DNA of 64,000 bases from Helicobacter mustelae. Its GTDB lineage: Bacteria > Campylobacterota > Campylobacteria > Campylobacterales > Helicobacteraceae. This document shows positions 48,011-56,109 of the stretch, piece after piece. The notes under the pieces were generated by a model, which saw only the letters and a program-made list of their open reading frames with translations, did no database searches and had not been told where the DNA came from. The translations under genes and the position numbers were made by a program. Location: assembly GCF_900476215.1 (NCBI RefSeq), contig NZ_LS483446.1:62001-126000 (forward strand). Direction: 5' to 3'. Position 1 is the stretch's first letter, and every line of letters starts with the position of its first letter.

Positions 48011-48249
48011 TAATACTCGTTTTATTTTGATGCCTTGAGGGGTTTTGGCGGTATGTCTTTGAGTTTTGGGAGTGCGGCACGAGGTTGTTGGATTTTTATG
48101 GTGAGTGGCAGGGAGTTTGATATTTTGAAATGATTACAAGATTACGCAGGGATTTTCAAGAATGTGTAGGTTTTGTTTCTTTTTTTCTAAAGCAGGGGAT
48201 CATAGGGGTGAGATTATAAAAAAAAATTAATTTTCATTCATTCTTTTGT

Positions 48250-48255
48250 TATAGT
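48250..48255 (+). promoter_or_regulatory. -10 element of the putative small RNA
   Basis: TATAGT in GTTATAGTG, placing a start near 48262, right before a strong GC hairpin. Confidence 0.4.
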
Positions 48256-48261
48256 GGGTGA

Positions 48262-48430
48262 GCGGGGCTGGATTTTGGACAAGTCCATCCCCCGCGGAAG
48301 TAGTGATACCTTTTTATTTATTTATCTGAAATTTTGTTTGTTTAACTCCTTTGATACTTTTAGTAATTTGTATTTATATAGAAGTGGAAGAATACAAGAC
48401 CTAGCGAGAGCTAGGTTTTCTTTTTTTTGT
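48262..48430 (+). ncRNA. Candidate small RNA between flgE and dapF
   Basis: About 165 nt bounded by a promoter-like -10 box and a clear terminator. The 5' part folds as GCGGGG...CCCCGC with an inner GGAC/GTCC. The middle is AT-rich and holds ACTCCTTTG, complementary to Shine-Dalgarno sequence. The 3' end has ACCTAGC-GAGA-GCTAGGT followed by TTTTCTTTTTTTT (48399-48430). No protein frame with a family match. It does not fold like 6S or SRP RNA by eye. Could be a trans-acting sRNA or a short leader. Confidence 0.45.
48399..48430 (+). terminator. Terminator of the candidate small RNA
   Basis: 7-bp stem ACCTAGC/GCTAGGT with a GAGA loop and a long T-run on the plus strand. Good rho-independent terminator with no protein gene in front of it. 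Confidence 0.75.
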
Positions 48431-48619
48431 TTTTTAGTTTCTGTTTTTGGATGTTCTTGGTTTTTCTGGGGTGAACTGCGGCAAAAACTCTGGTCCTAAA
48501 GCGAAGTTCTTGTGGTGCATCTAGTAAAGGTTTTTCTGTAGCAGCGGTGAGCAAAATCCCAAGGCAGTGGCGGGTAAAATTTCTAAACATCCGCAGGAAA
48601 ATTCCAAGCAGCAGGCCCT

Positions 48620-48642
48620 AAAACCCAGCGTAATTGGGTTTT
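48620..48642 (-). terminator. dapF terminator
   Basis: AAAACCCA/TGGGTTTT stem with a 6-7-nt loop, 24 bp past the dapF stop; the T side is short but the A/T arms act as tract on both strands. Confidence 0.5.
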
Positions 48643-48666
48643 CAAAGATTTTTTATCCATGGTGGC

Positions 48667-49428
48667 CTATGCATCAATGTAGCAAGTGGCGATATGGCGC
48701 ACTTTGCCCTCAAAAATGATGTTTTGCTCCTCTACTTTCAAAATTAACTCTTCTCTGCTAGGTGGTAGGCAGGTAAAGAGGCAATGGTCTGGATGCAAAA
48801 AATGATAGACTCCACTGGCTGCTGCCATACCTGTTCCACAGGCTAGGGTGATGTCTTCCACTCCGCGTTCATAGGTGTGCACATAAAGGGTTTTTGGATT
48901 TTTTGCATACACGACATTTACATTGGCATTATATTCCTCTCTGAGATCTTTGAGCTCTTGTGTGGCATATGCAGGGAGGGATTTTTGACTCTTGGCAAAG
49001 ATGACTAAATGTGGCACACCTGTATCAATTTTGTAGGCATAGGAGGCATAGGAGCTGATGAGGGAGAGGGTCTCTACTGTGCTTGGCTTGCCTAGATGTG
49101 TAGCAACAGTATTTTTTTTGACATGCACCTCTATGGCGCGCGCACCTGCCCAAAAAATGTGCTGTGCCTTTGCTAGATGATGTTTGTTGGCATAGTGTGC
49201 TACACAGCGGCTGGCATTTCCGCACATGAGCGCGCTTGAACCATCAGAATTATAAAACTCCCAGGCATAGGCATAGGTTTGATGAGGCTTGAGGATGATG
49301 AAGCCATCAGCGCCAATTCCAAGATGCCTGTGGCAAAGCTCTTTGGCAAGATCTTTTGGGGAGGGGTGCTGGCAAAGATGTGTGATTAAAAAATCATTGC
49401 CGCTACCAGAGTATTTTTCAACAATCAT
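48667..49428 (-). CDS. dapF: Diaminopimelate epimerase
   Basis: Interconverts LL- and meso-diaminopimelate for peptidoglycan and lysine. 253 residues with the two catalytic cysteines in CGNASRC (C69) and ACGTGMAAA (C197), and the opening KYSGSGNDFLI. ATG 49428 gives the family N-terminus; the longer reading would need TTG at 49440. Neither has a strong ribosome site. Confidence 0.95.
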   Translation of the reverse strand: MIVEKYSGSGNDFLITHLCQHPSPKDLAKELCHRHLGIGADGFIILKPHQTYAYAWEFYNSDGSSALMCGNASRCVAHYANKHHLAKAQHIFWAGARAIEVHVKKNTVATHLGKPSTVETLSLISSYASYAYKIDTGVPHLVIFAKSQKSLPAYATQELKDLREEYNANVNVVYAKNPKTLYVHTYERGVEDITLACGTGMAAASGVYHFLHPDHCLFTCLPPSREELILKVEEQNIIFEGKVRHIATCYIDA

Positions 49429-49614
49429 AGAGGGTTCCAAATTTTTGACATTTTACAGAGTTTTTTTGATTTTTTTAGACTTGGTGGGGCTGGGACTTTG
49501 GAAAGACTTTTGATTTTTCTGGGAGGATGTGTGGGATTTGATTCTTTGAGAATGTTTTGGCGAGGAAAACATAAAAACATAAAGAGGAAAAAGACAAAAA
49601 ACGCGCTTTAAATA

Positions 49615-49644
49615 TTGACAAAATGTCTGTTTTTTAAGTATAAT
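49615..49644 (+). promoter_or_regulatory. Promoter of the tRNA cluster
   Basis: TTGACA (49615-49620), 18-bp spacer, TATAAT (49639-49644): a near-perfect sigma-70 promoter starting transcription about 15 nt before tRNA-Pro, as expected for a strong stable-RNA operon. Confidence 0.85.
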
Positions 49645-49668
49645 CCTGCCCTAGATACTTCAGAATAT

Positions 49669-49746
49669 CGGGGCGTAGCGCAGTCTGGTTAGCGCACTTG
49701 GTTTGGGACCAAGGGGCCGAAGGTTCGAATCCTTTCGCCCCGACCA
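49669..49746 (+). tRNA. tRNA-Pro (anticodon TGG)
   Basis: Acceptor stem CGGGGCG/CGCCCCG, anticodon loop TTTGGGA with TGG, T-loop TTCGAAT, encoded CCA. First of a four-tRNA operon. Confidence 0.95.
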
Positions 49747-49759
49747 TTCTTGTTATTAT

Positions 49760-49837
49760 GGTGGATGTAGCTCAGTTGGTTAGAGCATCAGGTTGTGGCT
49801 CTGAGGGTCGTGGGTTCGAGCCCCATCATCCACCCCA
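49760..49837 (+). tRNA. tRNA-His (anticodon GTG)
   Basis: Extra 5' G (49760) facing C73, as tRNA-His requires; stem GTGGATG/CATCCAC, loop TTGTGGC with GTG, encoded CCA. Confidence 0.95.
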
Positions 49838-49877
49838 TTAATTTTTAATAAATATTGAATCCATATAACAATCAATT

Positions 49878-49954
49878 GCGTTCGTAGCTCAATTGGATAG
49901 AGCACCAGACTTCGGATCTGGGGGTTAGGGGTTCGACTCCCTTCGGGCGTACCA
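49878..49954 (+). tRNA. tRNA-Arg (anticodon TCG)
   Basis: Stem GCGTTCG/CGGGCGT with G-T pairs, loop CTTCGGA with TCG reading CGA-type codons, encoded CCA. Confidence 0.93.
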
Positions 49955-49972
49955 CCTAACTCATTGGTTTGC

Positions 49973-50049
49973 GCGCTCGTAGCTCAGCTGGATAGAGCAA
50001 CAGCCTTCTAAGCCGTAGGTCGCAGGTTCGACTCCTGCCGGGCGTACCA
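49973..50049 (+). tRNA. tRNA-Arg (anticodon TCT)
   Basis: Stem GCGCTCG/CGGGCGT, loop CTTCTAA with TCT reading AGA/AGG, encoded CCA. Last tRNA; about 265 bp to the end of the next gene hold no further RNA. Confidence 0.93.
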
Positions 50050-50316
50050 CCCCATGTTCAATCTAGTTTCCCCCATCAACTCTCTCCCGTGTTTTATTGT
50101 TTTTTGTGTATTTGTGATAGGTTTTTGTCAGTGTGATTTTTTAGTAAAACCACACTTTTTTGTGGGATTTCTTAGTTTTCACATATTTCTTCTATGTATT
50201 ATTTTTTTTGTGACACTTCTTCCTATTTGCTCCTTATTTACGCCTTTTATCTTTGATTATTCTCTCATTCCATTATCAAGACGGGGCACTTGATGCCATG
50301 GTTATATTTTTGTTCT

Positions 50317-52161
50317 CTAATGCTTTTTGCGTTGATGTGCTTTATCTTTTGCAACAGCACTTGAATGACGGCCTGAAGCACTTGATTCATTGGAAGAATG
50401 CGAAGTGCTTGAGAGGTGTGAAAGATTTGAGAGGACTTCTTCTTTTGTGGGGTGGGATTTGACTGTGCATTGATCCACGAAGATTTTGCGATCGCAATTT
50501 TCTATGGTGCTTAGGCGATGCGCGATGACTAGTAGTGTTTTGTCTTTGGCGATCTGATAGATTTCTTTCATTATGGCTTTTTCTGTGGCATCATCTAGTG
50601 CGCTGGTAGCCTCATCTAATACTAAAATATCAGGATTGCGATAAAGCGCCCTAGCAATCCCCACGCGCTGCTTTTGCCCACCGCTTAGCTGGTTACCCCC
50701 ATCTCCTACCTGTGTGTTAAAGCCATCATTTTCCTCCAAAAAATCCCAAATCTTTGTCATTTTTGCCACTTCCATCAAGCGTTTTTTGTCCATTTTGCTA
50801 CCAAAGGCGATGTTTTCTCCGACGCTCCCATCAAAAAGATAGATGCTTTGAGGGATGTAGCCAATTTTTTTGCGCCAAGAGCGGATGTTATCATTATTTA
50901 GCGGAGTATCATCGATGTAGATACTCCCTGCCTTTGGTTTTAAAATCCCGATGATGAGATCTACTAGGGTCGATTTTCCTGCGCCACTTTTCCCGACGAA
51001 TGCGACTTTCTCGCCCTTTTTTATGTTGAGATTAAAATCGCGAAATAAGGGTTTTTTGCCCGAATAAGAAAAGCAAACATCGCGCAAGGAGATTTCATGC
51101 TCAAAATTTAGCTGTTCATCTCCCTCTAAAATCTCTTCGCTTTGCATCATCTCATAAACTTGCTCCACTCCCCTGCTCATGAAGCACATGGTGTTGTAAT
51201 TATCCAAGATTCTGGAGACAGAGGGCAATACGCGATAGAGTGCGAGCGCATACATAGAGACGATTGGCAAAACTGCTTTTGCATCTCCTTGCATAAACAA
51301 AATATACCCCACGCAGGCAATTAGGATGCAAAATCCTATGGTCTCTAAAATATTGCGTGGCAGGCTCAAAAAGGTTTGATAGAGGATCTGGGCGCGCGAT
51401 CTTTTGAGAGAAATCTGCTCAAAAAGCTTGAAATCCTCCTCCTCTTTGGCGCGTAGTTTGACAATTTTGAAATTGCTGAGCGTTTGGGAGAGCATCTTGA
51501 AAAATCCATCTTCACTCTTGCTCCTTGCCTGGCCTTGTTTGTCTACAGCCTTGCCCACTCCCTTGATGATTAAAATTACATTGATGCTCAAAAAAACCGT
51601 GAGCACCAAGGTCATTTTCCAACTAATGATTAATAAAATTACATACAGCAGGAGGATGACACTAACCTCTGCAAAGATGCGCAAAAAGCTATTGAGAAAT
51701 TGGGAGGCATAGGAGGATTCTGTGAGGATTTTTTGGCGGATTTCATCAAGGTTTTTTTTGGAAAAGACTTCATATTCAAATCGCAGAATCTTGCGAAAAA
51801 GATTGTAGGAAAAATAATGATATTTTTGGAAGACAAAGCGATTGAGCATGTAGGTGTAGAGGATGTTGTAGCCTGCGCGAAAGACGTAGAATGCGACCAA
51901 AATCGCGGCAAAAACCAGCATGAATTGCGTGGTATTGCTAAAGCCCAAAAATTCATAAATGAGATGGGGGATTTTTTGATTGAAGATGAGCTCTGGAGTG
52001 GTGGCCAGCGTGATAAATGGCATGATGGCACCAATTCCCACTGTCTCAATCAAAGTCAGAAGCAGGGTGGCCAAAAAAAGCCCAAATAAAATGAAGCGAT
52101 CGCGTCTGGTGATGAGGGATAAAACCTGCGCAATGCTACGAAAAAAGTGATTTTTTTTCAT
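50317..52161 (-). CDS. ABC flippase, Wzk/PglK-like
   Basis: 614 residues, half-transporter with six N-terminal membrane helices and an ATPase: Walker A GKSGAGKST (390-398), signature LSGGQKQR (492-499), Walker B ILVLDEATSALD. Similar in plan to H. pylori Wzk and Campylobacter PglK, which flip undecaprenyl-linked glycans. The last 35 residues form an unusual Ser/His-rich basic tail. Start at 52161, overlapping the fcl stop (ATGA). Works with the fucose and ligase genes in LPS O-chain export. Confidence 0.87.
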   Translation of the reverse strand: MKKNHFFRSIAQVLSLITRRDRFILFGLFLATLLLTLIETVGIGAIMPFITLATTPELIFNQKIPHLIYEFLGFSNTTQFMLVFAAILVAFYVFRAGYNILYTYMLNRFVFQKYHYFSYNLFRKILRFEYEVFSKKNLDEIRQKILTESSYASQFLNSFLRIFAEVSVILLLYVILLIISWKMTLVLTVFLSINVILIIKGVGKAVDKQGQARSKSEDGFFKMLSQTLSNFKIVKLRAKEEEDFKLFEQISLKRSRAQILYQTFLSLPRNILETIGFCILIACVGYILFMQGDAKAVLPIVSMYALALYRVLPSVSRILDNYNTMCFMSRGVEQVYEMMQSEEILEGDEQLNFEHEISLRDVCFSYSGKKPLFRDFNLNIKKGEKVAFVGKSGAGKSTLVDLIIGILKPKAGSIYIDDTPLNNDNIRSWRKKIGYIPQSIYLFDGSVGENIAFGSKMDKKRLMEVAKMTKIWDFLEENDGFNTQVGDGGNQLSGGQKQRVGIARALYRNPDILVLDEATSALDDATEKAIMKEIYQIAKDKTLLVIAHRLSTIENCDRKIFVDQCTVKSHPTKEEVLSNLSHLSSTSHSSNESSASGRHSSAVAKDKAHQRKKH

Positions 52162-53111
52162 GATAGATACCACTGATAGGTTTTCTCTATCCCCTCTCTT
52201 AGCCCCACTTTTGGCTTCCATCCTAGAGCAAAAATTTTTGAACTATCCATGAGTTTTTGGTAGGTTCCATCGGGTTTGCTGGTATCAAAAACAATTCCCC
52301 CCTCAAAGCCAACAATCTCGCGCACCAATTCTGCTAATTGTGCAATGCTAATATCACTGCCATATCCAATATTTAAATGTGTATTGCGGACTTCTTTTTT
52401 TCCTTGAGTAAGCATAGAAAAATCAATCTTTTCCATCACATACACGCAAGCCTCTGCTAAATCTTTGTTGTATAAAAATTCTCGGCGCGGCTTTCCGCTA
52501 CCCCAAATACTCACTTCTTTGTCTCCGCGCAGCTTGGCTTCATGGAACTTGCGGATTAGCGCGGGCAAGACATGGGAATTTTGTAAATCAAAATTATCGT
52601 TTTTGCCATAGAGATTGGTGGGCATCACGGCAATAAAATTGGTCTGATATTGCAGATTATAGGATTCACACATCTTGATTCCAGCGATTTTTGCGATGGC
52701 ATAGGGCTCGTTGGTGTATTCTAGCGGGCTGGTGAGAAGAGAATCTTCGCTTAGGGGCTGGGGGGCACTTTTGGGATAAATACAGCTAGATCCCAAAAAG
52801 AGAAGTTTTTTGACTTGGTATCTATAAGCGCAATGGATGATGTGGTTTTGTATCATCAAATTTTCATAGATAAAATCTGCGCGATAGGTGTTATTGGCGA
52901 TGATCCCGCCTACTTTGGCCGCGCACAAAAAAACATACTCAGGCTGCATGGTGGCAAAAAAATCCTCTACTGCGCGCATGTCCAATAAATTTAGCTCTTT
53001 TTTTGTGCGTGTTAAGAGATTGTCATAGCCTCTCTCTTGCAGGGTTTCTAAGATCGCAGAGCCCACCAGTCCACGATGGCCTGCTACAAAAATCCTGGAA
53101 TCCTTTCTCAT
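52158..53111 (-). CDS. fcl: GDP-L-fucose synthase
   Basis: 317 residues. Rossmann opening FVAGHRGLVGSAI and catalytic GSSCIYP...YAIAK (Ser, Tyr-x3-Lys) of the SDR epimerase-reductase that makes GDP-L-fucose from GDP-4-keto-6-deoxymannose. Also called wcaG. In H. pylori it sits beside gmd; gmd is not in this window. Supplies fucose for LPS (Lewis-type or other) chains. Confidence 0.93.
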   Translation of the reverse strand: MRKDSRIFVAGHRGLVGSAILETLQERGYDNLLTRTKKELNLLDMRAVEDFFATMQPEYVFLCAAKVGGIIANNTYRADFIYENLMIQNHIIHCAYRYQVKKLLFLGSSCIYPKSAPQPLSEDSLLTSPLEYTNEPYAIAKIAGIKMCESYNLQYQTNFIAVMPTNLYGKNDNFDLQNSHVLPALIRKFHEAKLRGDKEVSIWGSGKPRREFLYNKDLAEACVYVMEKIDFSMLTQGKKEVRNTHLNIGYGSDISIAQLAELVREIVGFEGGIVFDTSKPDGTYQKLMDSSKIFALGWKPKVGLREGIEKTYQWYLS

Positions 53112-53122
53112 TTCTTCTCTTT

Positions 53123-54445
53123 TTATCTGGGTTTGAGCAAATTGTTAAGTTCGTGAATTGCGTGTAGGAGTCTTGCAATTTCATCGCGTGTATGTGTGTA
53201 GTGTAGGCTAATGCGCAGCCAGCCATAAAGGTGATCTTCTCCACGGTAAACCCCATTTTCTAGATGCAAAAGATCGTGGCCATAAGGGCCTGCACAACTG
53301 CATCCCGCTCTAGTTTGAATTTGGTAATTGTAACTAAGATAGTGCGCTAGCTCAAAGGGGGAGATTCCTTGAATATTAAAAGATAGGATTCCATAATGCT
53401 CTTGCGTGCCATAGATTTCGATATCTTTGAAAGCAGAGAGATCTTTGAGCAAAATGCGCATTAAGCTTTTCTTCTTTTGTTTGATAAGATCCTGACCAAT
53501 TTCTTCTCTTAATTGATAAGCAAGCGCGGTGCGGTAAAGTTGTAAGATTGGTGGTGTACCGGCTTCTTCTCGCTCCTCTTCATCTTTGCTGTAAATCTGT
53601 GCTAAGCGATCGACATATTTTACTACTCCACCTCCTGCAAAACTAGGGGGTAATGCGGTATTTAACAAACTTTTGCGAATGCATAAAATCCCACAACCCC
53701 CTACTCCTCCTAGCAGTTTGTGAGGAGAGAGAAAGCAAGCATCAAAATAAGAGGGCTCAATGCTCATGTCCACACCGCTTGCTGCCATGTCTATGGCAAT
53801 GATTGCTTTGTATTTTCTTGCAAGAGCATGGATTTCTTTTATGGGGGCAAAATTTCCTGTGACATTGGAGAGAGCATTGTAGGAAAAAATAATTTTGCGA
53901 TGTTTGTTCTCCTTGAGCTTTATCTCTAGGGCCGATAGATCAAAGTTTAAATCTTTGTCTAATGGGATGCGATAAACCTCACAAATCCCCTCGCGAAAGC
54001 TTATCTCATTGCTGTGGTGCTCAAAAGAACCAACAATCACCAAGGGGATTGCATCAGAATTGATTTGCACAAAATTCCTGCTAGCAGGAGGAATATAAAT
54101 CCCCAATAATTCTTGAAATTTCTTGATTGCCCCACTTGCCCCACTGCCACAGGCAATGATTGCAAATTCTTCATTTAGTCCAAAGGCTTTTGCAATGACT
54201 TTTTTGGAATGTTTGTAGAGTTCTTGCATGAACATTGCGTGTTTAGAGTGGTCTGAGTGAGTGTTGGCATAATAGGGTAGAATCTCACCAATGCGATTTT
54301 CTACCAGCGTGCTAGCAAGTCCCGAAGCGCCCCAATCAAAATACAATGCATGCTTTTTTAAGATAACGCTCTCTCGTGCGCAGTCGATTTTGTCCCCATA
54401 AATATTGAATAATTCTCGAAAGGCGGTAGCGGTGAAATTTTTCAT
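53123..54445 (-). CDS. Class V aminotransferase, NifS-like
   Basis: 440 residues with PLP lysine K243 in SPHKLLGG, CGSGASGAIKKF for cofactor phosphate, and C382-S-C384 near the C-terminus (TRAGCSCAGPYG), where cysteine desulfurases have their nucleophile. Matches the H. pylori NifS-like HP0405, which is next to a HIT gene there as here. Sulfur transfer is likely but the substrate is uncertain. Confidence 0.85.
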   Translation of the reverse strand: MKNFTATAFRELFNIYGDKIDCARESVILKKHALYFDWGASGLASTLVENRIGEILPYYANTHSDHSKHAMFMQELYKHSKKVIAKAFGLNEEFAIIACGSGASGAIKKFQELLGIYIPPASRNFVQINSDAIPLVIVGSFEHHSNEISFREGICEVYRIPLDKDLNFDLSALEIKLKENKHRKIIFSYNALSNVTGNFAPIKEIHALARKYKAIIAIDMAASGVDMSIEPSYFDACFLSPHKLLGGVGGCGILCIRKSLLNTALPPSFAGGGVVKYVDRLAQIYSKDEEEREEAGTPPILQLYRTALAYQLREEIGQDLIKQKKKSLMRILLKDLSAFKDIEIYGTQEHYGILSFNIQGISPFELAHYLSYNYQIQTRAGCSCAGPYGHDLLHLENGVYRGEDHLYGWLRISLHYTHTRDEIARLLHAIHELNNLLKPR

Positions 54446-54446
54446 A

Positions 54447-54779
54447 TTATGTCAATTCCTCCCACTTTAATTTACCACCACCTAAAACATGATAGTGAAA
54501 ATGGGGAATTTCTTGCCCGCCATCTTCTCCAATATTCGTGATGAGGCGATATCCAGATTCCTTAATTCCTGCTTTTTCTACTACTTCCAGTATAAAACTA
54601 CTCATTTCTCCCAGGAGTTGTGGAGGCATGGTGTTGAAATCTTTGTAGGAGGCTTTGGGGACTACCAAAATATGCACTGGCGCCTTGGGGGCAATGTCAT
54701 AAAATGCCAAAAACTTTTCATTTTCCAAGATTTTTTTGCTAGGAATTTCACCTTTAATAATTTTTTCAAATATATTCAT
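54447..54779 (-). CDS. HIT-family nucleotide hydrolase
   Basis: 110 residues with the histidine triad H93-F-H-Y-H97 (PHFHYHVLGG) and IPSKKILENEKFLAFYDI typical of HinT. Hydrolyses adenosine phosphoramidates or similar. ATG at 54779 chosen for the family opening MNIFEKIIKGEIP. One base separates it from the NifS-like gene. Confidence 0.92.
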   Translation of the reverse strand: MNIFEKIIKGEIPSKKILENEKFLAFYDIAPKAPVHILVVPKASYKDFNTMPPQLLGEMSSFILEVVEKAGIKESGYRLITNIGEDGGQEIPHFHYHVLGGGKLKWEELT

Positions 54780-54789
54780 AATTTTTCCT

Positions 54790-55632
54790 TTAGTGACATG
54801 TGGTTGCAATGTTTAGCCCATAGGCTTGCAGTTTATCAATATCGCGTTTGGGAGTGTGTCCTTTGGTGGTGAGATAATCACCAAGCACGATGGCATCAAT
54901 CCCGCTTTCATAAAGTGCCTTTTGTTCCTCGCCAAATACAAGTTCTCGTCCCCCGGCAATCATTAATCGTGCATAGGGAAGATACTCGCGCGCTAGGGAT
55001 ACGCACTCTAGTGCCTCTTCTTTGGTAATGGTGGTTTGGGTGATGGGCAGGGCTTTGTTGTTGATGAAAAAATTGATTGTGGTGGTATGGGGTTGCAGGG
55101 AATGCAGGGCTTCTAGAAATTCCATACGCTCTTCCCAGCTCTCCCCCAGGCCAAAGATCCCGCCACTGCATAATCCAAGCCCTACCCTCAATGTATTTTC
55201 ACAAGTCTCATAGCGTTCTTCCCATGTATGCGTGCTGCAGATTTTTGGAAAAAATTTTTCTGCAGTCTCTAGGTTGTGATTATAGCTAGCAATGCCATTT
55301 TCCTTGAGATAGCGCAGGGATTCCTGGCTAGCGCGCCCGCAACATGCGATGAGATGGAGATTTAAATCCTCTTTTATCAAGGATTTAGCAATGCGGGCAA
55401 TATACTCGCATTTATCAGAATCCAATTCTCTCCCAGAGGTGACAAGACAAAATCCAAGTACCCCATAGCTTTTGAGCTTTTTTGCTTCAGAAAGAATTGT
55501 GTCAATGGGTTTAAATTTATAGGTTTGCACTCCCGTCTTGTAGTGCACGCTTTGGGTGCAATATGCACAGTCTTCTGGGCAATTTCCGCTACTTACATTG
55601 GAAATTGAGCATAAAAAGATTTCTTTTTTCAT
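54790..55632 (-). CDS. bioB: Biotin synthase
   Basis: 280-residue radical-SAM enzyme inserting sulfur into dethiobiotin. CxxxCxxC is C18-P-E-D-C22-A-Y-C25; GLGLCSGGIFGLGE and NFFINNKALP follow the family. It lacks the usual 30-40 N-terminal residues, as in other Epsilonproteobacteria. A nearby NifS-like protein could supply sulfur for its cluster (inference). Confidence 0.94.
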   Translation of the reverse strand: MKKEIFLCSISNVSSGNCPEDCAYCTQSVHYKTGVQTYKFKPIDTILSEAKKLKSYGVLGFCLVTSGRELDSDKCEYIARIAKSLIKEDLNLHLIACCGRASQESLRYLKENGIASYNHNLETAEKFFPKICSTHTWEERYETCENTLRVGLGLCSGGIFGLGESWEERMEFLEALHSLQPHTTTINFFINNKALPITQTTITKEEALECVSLAREYLPYARLMIAGGRELVFGEEQKALYESGIDAIVLGDYLTTKGHTPKRDIDKLQAYGLNIATTCH

Positions 55633-55641
55633 AATTGCTTC

Positions 55642-56100
55642 CTAGTTTTTTTTGTACTGGATTCCGTAATAATTCAGAATTTTTAGGATTTTTTGATCCT
55701 CTTGCTCGGGGAGATAGAGGATGACATCAAGATTTTTGGCGCTTTGGTTTGTGGCAAAATGAATCTTTTTTTCTTCTAAGATTTCTCTCAGGCAAAAAAA
55801 GACATAAGAATCTAGACCTTCGATCACAAAGCGATGAGATGGGGTGGGGGAGGATAGGAAATTGACTTCAAAATCTGCTTCTGCCACGGGATAGGAGAAG
55901 TCCTTTTTTTGGGATAAGGAGTCTAGCCATTCTTCATTATTTGCGGAAGTTTTAATCTCACGATCTTTTCTTGTATAGTTATATTGATAGATTTTTTGAT
56001 TTTCTATGACGTGGTTTTTGTACGCCAAAAGAGCATAAGTGATGCCTAGGAACACTAAGACTATGAAAAAAACGATAGAGACTTTAGCGATCCTGGGCAT
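55642..56100 (-). CDS. Conserved small membrane-anchored protein
   Basis: 152 residues: one N-terminal helix (VSIVFFIVLVFLGITYALLAY, about 7-27) and a mostly polar outer part with a beta-alpha pattern ending VILYLPEQEDQKILKILNYYGI. I know no function. It follows rpsA with a 9-bp gap, as a hypothetical gene does in H. pylori (HP0398, from memory). Confidence 0.75.
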   Translation of the reverse strand: MPRIAKVSIVFFIVLVFLGITYALLAYKNHVIENQKIYQYNYTRKDREIKTSANNEEWLDSLSQKKDFSYPVAEADFEVNFLSSPTPSHRFVIEGLDSYVFFCLREILEEKKIHFATNQSAKNLDVILYLPEQEDQKILKILNYYGIQYKKN

Positions 56101-56109
56101 TCTGGAGAA

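Noticed and set aside
48262-48430. Reading the flgE-dapF RNA as 6S or SRP RNA
   Set aside because: Its ends do not pair as in 6S, and the conserved SRP GGAAG-type tetraloop helix with its internal loops is not formed.
48254-48499. 81-residue frame through the putative small RNA
   Set aside because: It spans the hairpin and the terminator, has a Phe/Leu-rich random look and no good ribosome site.
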